From an uncultured Anaerolineaceae bacterium (lineage in GTDB: Bacteria; Chloroflexota; Anaerolineae; Anaerolineales; Anaerolineaceae): 64,000 bases of DNA. The notes below the pieces were generated by a model. The model had not been told where the DNA came from. It searched no databases and saw only the letters and a program-made list of their open reading frames with translations. The position numbers were made by a program, and so were the translations under genes. The DNA lies in contig CALCNO010000049.1 of assembly GCA_937897615.1 (NCBI GenBank), forward strand, positions 23,653 to 87,652. The letters are read 5' to 3'. This document shows positions 59,598-64,000 of the stretch, one piece after another (the first letter of the stretch is position 1; each line of letters starts with the position of its first letter).

Positions 59598-60626
59598 TCA
59601 CTTTGCGGTGTTGTCTGGTGGCTCTGGTGCCCGGGGTTCAGAGGCCGGCAGAACTGCATTGATTACCGTTTTGGCGTATTTTTCCGAGCCAAAGCGGGAG
59701 ATGATCACGGCCCCCAGGCCAAAGAGCGACACAACGCTGCCGATCAGCCAACCGGCACAGGGGATCATGGTAGCAAAGCCGGTCACCAGGCTGAGCAGCA
59801 GCACGCCGATGCCGGCACTGATGGCCGGATGCCAGTCAACGTGGAAGAGACCTTCAATGCGGTCACCAACTTCATGCCCGGCGGCTATCCAGCCAAAGAG
59901 CATGGCAAAGACGAAGAGGATCACCGCCAGGATCATCACAGGGATGAGGATGATGGTGACTGTGAGGAGCACCAGCACGATGGGCAGCACCACGCAGGTC
60001 AAAAGGCCTACGCCGCCTGCCACCAGAGGCTGTGAGGTGATCGCTGCCGATACACGTTTTACTTGCTGCGGCAGCAGAAGGCCCAGGATCACAGCCAGCG
60101 CGCTGAGTGCGAGTGATTCAAAAGTGATGGCCAGGGCGCGTGTAAGCGGATCCTTGTTGGACTTGAAGGGGGAGAACACATTCCCATTGTCCTTGCTGCT
60201 AAAGAGCGAAGGGCTTTGCTCAGTGATCTCGCCGTTGATCACAGCCAGCGGGGAACGTTTGAGGGTGGCGCCGATGAGCACGAGGTTACCATTGACAACC
60301 GCACTGTCTTCCAGGGTAATGGCGCCGCCGATGGCAATGATGTCGCCGTTGAGCGTACCGGCAAGCGTCAGTGTACCACCGGAGAGAATGGTATCTCCGG
60401 TCATGGCGGCGTCCTTCTCAATTGTTGCAGTGCCGCCAACGATGGCAAGGTTGCCGCTCAGGGTATCTCCAGCGGAGAGGCGGTAAGTGTTGCCGATGAC
60501 AAGTTGATCCCCGCTGTAATCCTGCCCCGGGGTAGGGGTAGGATCCTGGGCAAGGGCTGCGCCGGTTGGAAGTAATCCAAGCATCAAAACCAGTACAACG
60601 ATAAAGAGTTTGAGCGATTTTTTCAT
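59598..60626 (-). CDS. Bactofilin-like beta-domain protein with C-terminal membrane domain
   Basis: 342 residues. A signal peptide (1-26, ending ALAQ) is followed by a Pro/Thr spacer and a beta-helical bactofilin-type domain (about 40-135): GDTLSGNLAIVGGTATIEKD, MTGDTILSGGTLTLAGTLNG and DSAVVNGNLVLIGATLK. Four to five membrane helices fill residues 165-320. The bactofilin part therefore faces outward, unlike cytosolic cytoskeletal bactofilins. Its start overlaps the anti-sigma stop by four bases (ATGA), so it belongs to the ECF operon. Function unknown; perhaps an envelope scaffold or a stress effector. Confidence 0.82.
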   Translation of the reverse strand: MKKSLKLFIVVLVLMLGLLPTGAALAQDPTPTPGQDYSGDQLVIGNTYRLSAGDTLSGNLAIVGGTATIEKDAAMTGDTILSGGTLTLAGTLNGDIIAIGGAITLEDSAVVNGNLVLIGATLKRSPLAVINGEITEQSPSLFSSKDNGNVFSPFKSNKDPLTRALAITFESLALSALAVILGLLLPQQVKRVSAAITSQPLVAGGVGLLTCVVLPIVLVLLTVTIILIPVMILAVILFVFAMLFGWIAAGHEVGDRIEGLFHVDWHPAISAGIGVLLLSLVTGFATMIPCAGWLIGSVVSLFGLGAVIISRFGSEKYAKTVINAVLPASEPRAPEPPDNTAK

Positions 60627-61159
60627 TTATTCACCACCTTTTTGACGGATACCTTCCATACCGATACTCCCCAGGCCAACACTGCCAGCAGGATCCAGCC
60701 TGCCAGCATGGCACCCACAACGATGATCATTGTCGTTGGTGCTACCCGTAGCAAACCTAAAGTCACCGACCAGATCTCCTTAAGAAACTCAACCAAGCGC
60801 ACAATTGCGGAGGAGGTCACCACGATTACAGAGATCAACGAGATCTTTGGTAGCAACACGGCGCTAAGTGCAATGAGGGCTACAACGGCTGCTGCAACAA
60901 AACTGTAAAGCAGCGTGTGTGCTTGTTTTCTTTTTTGTTTTTCCTTGAACAACACAAGGTTGCTTTGCCAGTGGCTGACAAAGTTCTTGGGTGCGGTGCG
61001 GGCAGGTGCCGTAGCAATCTGATGGCGCGCTTCCTGCCAGGAGGTCTGCAAACGAGCACAACGCCGGCAGGTCGTCAGATGCTTTTCCAGCTGCGTGCGT
61101 TCCTCAGGAGTGGTCGGGCGTTCATCTAGGATCCAGGTTTCAAAGGGCTGGTGATTCAT
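60623..61159 (-). CDS. Membrane anti-sigma factor with zinc-binding ZAS-type N-terminus
   Basis: 178 residues. The N-terminal segment EKHLTTCRRCARLQ matches the H-x3-C-x2-C motif of zinc-binding anti-sigma domains. Two hydrophobic regions follow, at about 85-120 and 140-165, so the anti-sigma domain is cytosolic and tethered. It overlaps the sigma gene by 20 bases and the next gene by four, which is typical of cognate sigma/anti-sigma pairs. Release of the sigma factor probably requires a membrane signal. Confidence 0.88.
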   Translation of the reverse strand: MNHQPFETWILDERPTTPEERTQLEKHLTTCRRCARLQTSWQEARHQIATAPARTAPKNFVSHWQSNLVLFKEKQKRKQAHTLLYSFVAAAVVALIALSAVLLPKISLISVIVVTSSAIVRLVEFLKEIWSVTLGLLRVAPTTMIIVVGAMLAGWILLAVLAWGVSVWKVSVKKVVNK

Positions 61160-61739
61160 TTTTTCTCCTTTCGTTCTCTGGAGAGGGGGTTGTTTCTTGG
61201 ATCAAATTTGCCAGTTGCTTTCTGGAGCGGTGCAACCGGCTCTTTACTGCGCTTATGGTTAAATCGAGCATCTCTGCAATTTCTTCCTCAGAACATTCAT
61301 GCCAATACTTTAATATGATTGCTGCCCGGTCGGTTGGCTGCAAGCTATTGATCAACTGGTGGAGCGCACCGTCTTCCTCGTTTGTGCTGACCTGTTTCTC
61401 AGGTGTCGGCAGGTTAGGGTCGCCCAGGTCAAAATCGGGGAATTCATCCAGTTCAAATAACTGGATGCGGCGCTTGCGCTGCTGGTCAATGCAATAGTGG
61501 GCAGCAATTGAAAGGATCCAGGTGCTGAAGGAGCGCTGCGGATCATAGCGTTTGAGGTTTTGATAGGCGCGCCAGAAGGTTTCCTGCGCCGCGTCTTCTG
61601 CTGCTCCTGCTTCACCAAGCATTCGGTAACACATGTTGTAGACTGGATTCTGGTAGGTTTCAACGAGCTTGCTAAAAGCTTCATCGTCACCCTGGCATGC
61701 ATTTACAATCCAATCCTGGTTTATGTTAAGCACAACCAC
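61140..61739 (-). CDS. ECF (sigma-70 family, group 4) RNA polymerase sigma factor
   Basis: 199 residues. Region 2 includes FSKLVETYQNPVYNMCYRML, EDAAQETFWRAYQNL and FSTWILSIAAHYCIDQQRKR; region 4 has LQPTDRAAIILKYWHECSEE and the helix-turn-helix AEMLDLTISAVKSRLHRSRK. There is no extra C-terminal domain. The annotated start is GTG at 61739; another GTG two codons later is equally possible, and no strong Shine-Dalgarno is seen. It heads a four-gene operon with its anti-sigma factor, a bactofilin-like membrane protein and a lipoprotein, which are the likely core targets of autoregulation. Confidence 0.95.
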   Translation of the reverse strand: MVVLNINQDWIVNACQGDDEAFSKLVETYQNPVYNMCYRMLGEAGAAEDAAQETFWRAYQNLKRYDPQRSFSTWILSIAAHYCIDQQRKRRIQLFELDEFPDFDLGDPNLPTPEKQVSTNEEDGALHQLINSLQPTDRAAIILKYWHECSEEEIAEMLDLTISAVKSRLHRSRKQLANLIQETTPSPENERRKNESPAL

Positions 61740-61822
61740 ACCGTGTTCTCAAATGTTCTAAAGGTTATACGAGGTTGATGGATAAAAGTTGCACTTTGGG
61801 CACAATGATTTTTCTCTGCACC

Positions 61823-62458
61823 TTAGAATTTTATTTCCTCTTTGCCAGAGAGTTTTGTTTGAATGCGCTCGACAACCTGATCCATATGAGCTGTCTTGTG
61901 CACAAAATCGAGGTCACCGGTGTGCAGGGTTAATACTGGGCAAAGGTCAAAGTTGGCGACCCAATCGGAATAGTAGGAGTCGAGCAGGGTCAAGTATTCC
62001 GGGCTGATCGAGGATTCGATCTCGCGTCCACGCTTGTGGATGCGTTTGACCAGAACATCTACCGGCGCCTTGAGGTAGATCAGCAAAGAAGGCGGGGGCA
62101 GGTTCTTGACGACAAGATTGAACACCTGTCGGTAGGTCTGATAGTCGCGTTCGTTGATGTTTCCCATACTGTGCAGCGCGCGGGCAAAGATATAGGCATC
62201 TTCGTAGATACTGCGGTCGATGATCGCAGAGCGCGGGTCCTCAAACAGTTCAAGATGTTGTTGGGCGCGGTGACCCAGGAAAAAGACCTGCAAATGAAAC
62301 GACCAGGCTTTCATGTTGGCGTAAAAATCAGGAAGGTATGGATTATCGGCAACTGACTCGTACGCGGTTTTCCAGCCCAGCCTTTCGCCAATCCGTTCTG
62401 TGAGCGAAGTTTTGCCAGAACCGATATTCCCGGAAACCAGGATCAGCCTTTTTTGCAT
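61823..62458 (-). CDS. Deoxynucleoside kinase (dCK/dGK family)
   Basis: 211 residues. P-loop VSGNIGSGKTSLTERIG at 8-24, the ERS-type motif IIDRSIYEDAYIFA and a lid with RIHKRGREIE identify the deoxyadenosine/deoxyguanosine/deoxycytidine kinase family, separate from TK1. Start ATG 62458 has GAGGAG seven bases upstream; the much longer in-frame start at 62626 lies inside the divergent lysA gene and is rejected. Together with tdk and hpt it extends the salvage repertoire. It is divergent from lysA with a shared 97-base promoter region. Confidence 0.93.
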   Translation of the reverse strand: MQKRLILVSGNIGSGKTSLTERIGERLGWKTAYESVADNPYLPDFYANMKAWSFHLQVFFLGHRAQQHLELFEDPRSAIIDRSIYEDAYIFARALHSMGNINERDYQTYRQVFNLVVKNLPPPSLLIYLKAPVDVLVKRIHKRGREIESSISPEYLTLLDSYYSDWVANFDLCPVLTLHTGDLDFVHKTAHMDQVVERIQTKLSGKEEIKF

Positions 62459-62489
62459 TGCAGTCTCCTCGTTGAGTAGAATCAGGTAT

Positions 62490-62495
62490 ATTATA
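62490..62495 (-). promoter_or_regulatory. -10 element for the deoxynucleoside kinase gene
   Basis: TATAAT on the minus strand, about 30 bases before the ATG. There is no good -35. Confidence 0.55.
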
Positions 62496-62507
62496 TGCGA
62501 TATCATT

Positions 62508-62535
62508 TTGAATTTTCCGCCGTGTATGTGATAAT
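62508..62535 (+). promoter_or_regulatory. Promoter of lysA
   Basis: TTGAAT (62508-62513) and GATAAT (62530-62535) with a 16-base spacer, and TGT immediately before the -10 (extended -10). It overlaps the region used by the divergent kinase gene. Confidence 0.65.
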
Positions 62536-62555
62536 TAATTGAAGGATTGACACTG

Positions 62556-63863
62556 ATGCCCACTTCCTCAAAACGCCTGTCTTTATTTCCAGTGACTACA
62601 AAAGTAATTAATGGCCAGTTGAGCATTGCCGGCTGCGATGTAACTGCCCTGGCTGCTCAGTATGGCACCCCGCTTTACATTTACGATGCCGCTACTGTTA
62701 AACACCAGGTGGGGTATCTTAATGAAATGTTACACAGGCACTATCCGGCTTCCGCCGCAATCGCTTATGCAACTAAAGCCTATTTTTCGTTGGCTTTCGC
62801 CGAGAAACTGGTTTCACTGGGCATAGGTGCAGACCTGATCACGATTGGGGATATCCGCACCTCGCAGCACGCCGGTTTTACGCCGGAGTTGTTGCACTTG
62901 CACGGCAACAACAAATCCGCAGAAGAGATAACGGCGGCGCTGGAATGGGGGATTGGGGCGATTGTGGTTGACAGCCTGGATGAACTGGCTTTCCTTGAAA
63001 CAATTGCCGCACGGATGCAGAAAAAAGCGCGTATCTGGCTGCGCATCACCCCCGATATTCAGGTGGATACCCACCATCATATTCAGACCTCACACGCTTC
63101 CTCCAAATTCGGCTTGCACGTTGCAGATGGACAGGCCGATCGGGCTATTCAGCAGGCACTTCAAAGCCACTGGCTTGATCTCGTTGGGCTGCACACGCAC
63201 CTTGGATCGCAATTGCGTGATGTGGCAGTGTACGAGCAGGCCATCAGTAAAATGTATGCCGTGGCGGCTGCCAACGGCTTCATTCCCCGGGAATTTTCAC
63301 CGGGGGGAGGCTGGGGCGTGCGCTATACGGAAGCTGATAAAGAGAGTGACGCGGAAGCCTGGATTTTGGTTATCTCAAAACGTATCCAAACAGAATGCGA
63401 AACCCGTGGCTGGGCCTTGCCGCACCTGGTGAATGAACCGGGGCGGTTTACTGTGGCACAGGCCGGGGTGGCGCTGTATACCGTCGGTGCACAGAAACAG
63501 ACGCCGGATGGGCAGCACATCATTGCTGTGGATGGGGGAATCGCCGATAATCCCCGTGTGGCGCTTTACAATGCGCAGTACACCGCACTCATTGCCAGCC
63601 GCGCGGATTTACCCTGCGATGTGCCCTCAAAGATCGTGGGAAAGTTTTGCGAAACAGGCGATATTCTCATAGAGGAGGTGAGCCTTCCACCAGCGCAGCG
63701 CGGAGATATCTTGGCGCTTCCGGTGGCGGGTGCTTATCAGTTGAGTATGGCTTCAAACTACAATTTTGCAGCTCGCCCTGCCGTATTGTGGTTGGAAAAT
63801 GGCAAAGCCGAAGTGATGCAGGAGCGCGAGCATATCGAGGGGCACGTGTGGTGGTATCGCTAG
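62556..63863 (+). CDS. lysA: Diaminopimelate decarboxylase
   Basis: About 435 residues, fold type III PLP enzyme converting meso-diaminopimelate to lysine. The PLP lysine is in AIAYATKAYFS, the glycine-rich PLP-phosphate loop is EFSPGGGWGV, and the C-terminal FCETGDILIEE carries the active-site Cys from the partner subunit. ATG 62556 is chosen over TTG 62547 because GAAGG is correctly spaced only for the ATG. It stands alone, with no dap genes nearby. Length is typical. Ornithine/arginine decarboxylase relatives lack the CETGD pattern, so the call is firm. Confidence 0.95.
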   Translation: MPTSSKRLSLFPVTTKVINGQLSIAGCDVTALAAQYGTPLYIYDAATVKHQVGYLNEMLHRHYPASAAIAYATKAYFSLAFAEKLVSLGIGADLITIGDIRTSQHAGFTPELLHLHGNNKSAEEITAALEWGIGAIVVDSLDELAFLETIAARMQKKARIWLRITPDIQVDTHHHIQTSHASSKFGLHVADGQADRAIQQALQSHWLDLVGLHTHLGSQLRDVAVYEQAISKMYAVAAANGFIPREFSPGGGWGVRYTEADKESDAEAWILVISKRIQTECETRGWALPHLVNEPGRFTVAQAGVALYTVGAQKQTPDGQHIIAVDGGIADNPRVALYNAQYTALIASRADLPCDVPSKIVGKFCETGDILIEEVSLPPAQRGDILALPVAGAYQLSMASNYNFAARPAVLWLENGKAEVMQEREHIEGHVWWYR

Positions 63864-63923
63864 TGGGGTTTTAACCGGGCCGTAGTATGGCCTGGTAATC
63901 ATCAAAGCATGAGGGAGAGAATT

Positions 63924-64000
63924 ATGAAGCGTAAAGTTTTGTTAACAGGTTTCCTTTTTGTACTCGCCGCTGCCAGCATGGGATGTGCCTTGACTTCGCA
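63924..64000 (+). CDS. Start of a lipoprotein gene (truncated by window edge)
   Basis: Only 25 codons are visible. They encode a basic N-terminus (MKRK), a hydrophobic stretch and a lipobox-like ASMG|C at residue 21, a typical lipoprotein signal. GAGGGAGAG lies five bases before the ATG. The mature protein is outside the window, so no function can be given. A weak inverted repeat (about 63872-63895) after lysA has no T-run. Confidence 0.75.
   Translation, partial: MKRKVLLTGFLFVLAAASMGCALTS

Noticed and set aside
63872..63895. Terminator after lysA
   Set aside because: The ACCGGGCC/GGCCTGGT repeat has a mismatch and no T-run, so termination here is not supported.
1..64000. tRNA genes, selC, rRNA, CRISPR arrays, insertion sequences, prophage
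   Set aside because: No TTCGA-type tRNA arm context, repeat-spacer pattern, transposase motif or integrase was found. Most intergenic gaps are under 200 bases and are explained by promoters and terminators.

Overview
This 64-kb window is a dense stretch of bacterial chromosome with about 56 protein genes on both strands. I see no tRNA, rRNA, CRISPR array, insertion sequence or prophage. Several features point to an anaerobic, heterotrophic member of the Chloroflexota, most likely class Anaerolineae: moderately high GC, lipoproteins and secreted proteins with Thr/Pro-rich (TPTPT-type) linkers, NBR1-Ig-like and CpXC domains, a short class-I glutamine synthetase, a YvcK protein with two N-terminal membrane segments, and pyruvate phosphate dikinase. 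The assignment is by family resemblance only.

Layout. 0-10.6 kb: the end of a polyprenol glycosyltransferase, an unassigned PLP enzyme, a small unknown protein, a dihydropyrimidinase-like amidohydrolase, three membrane proteins resembling a stripped-down complex I/antiporter membrane arm, a coiled-coil protein and SelB. 10.6-14.5 kb: ribosomal proteins L21, L27 and an extended L31, then nucleotide salvage (tdk, hpt) and cca. 14.5-17.8 kb: a stand-alone receiver protein and ppdK. 17.9-23.7 kb: a lytic transglycosylase lipoprotein and the mtnA / adenosine kinase-like / ahcY operon for recycling the products of SAM. 23.8-28.2 kb: recA followed by two exported proteins, then glnA behind a long leader. 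28.2-32.8 kb: UppP fused to a phosphate-binding-like domain, tgt, and an SLC13-type transporter. 32.8-42.5 kb: alr, recJ, a drug/metabolite transporter, then a tight run of AAA+ ATPase, glycerophosphodiesterase, threonine dehydratase-like and GH3-like genes. 42.5-48.6 kb: signalling genes (Ser/Thr kinase, FHA-winged-helix regulator, CpXC protein, histidine kinase) plus an aminotransferase. 48.7-58.7 kb: yvcK, gap, pgk, a VOC protein, rpsT, argS, a cyclic 2,3-diphosphoglycerate synthetase homologue, obgE and nadD. 58.7-61.7 kb: an ECF sigma / anti-sigma / bactofilin-like / lipoprotein operon. 61.8-64 kb: a deoxynucleoside kinase, lysA and the start of a lipoprotein.

Regulatory sequence is easy to read here. 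Sigma-70-type promoters with 16-17 nt spacers precede rplU, recA, glnA, mtnA, alr, yvcK, the VOC gene, rpsT and lysA. At least three genes look leaderless. recA and the VOC gene have the same promoter layout, with a GAAC-N4-GT-type box touching the -10. gap has a perfect 18-bp palindrome next to its -10. glnA and mtnA have intrinsic terminators inside their own leaders.

The most notable items are the degenerate complex I-like membrane trio, the UppP::PstS-like fusion, ribosomal protein L31 carrying an RNA polymerase alpha-CTD-like domain, recA co-directional with two envelope proteins, the candidate two-gene SOS regulon, and the glnA and mtnA leaders.
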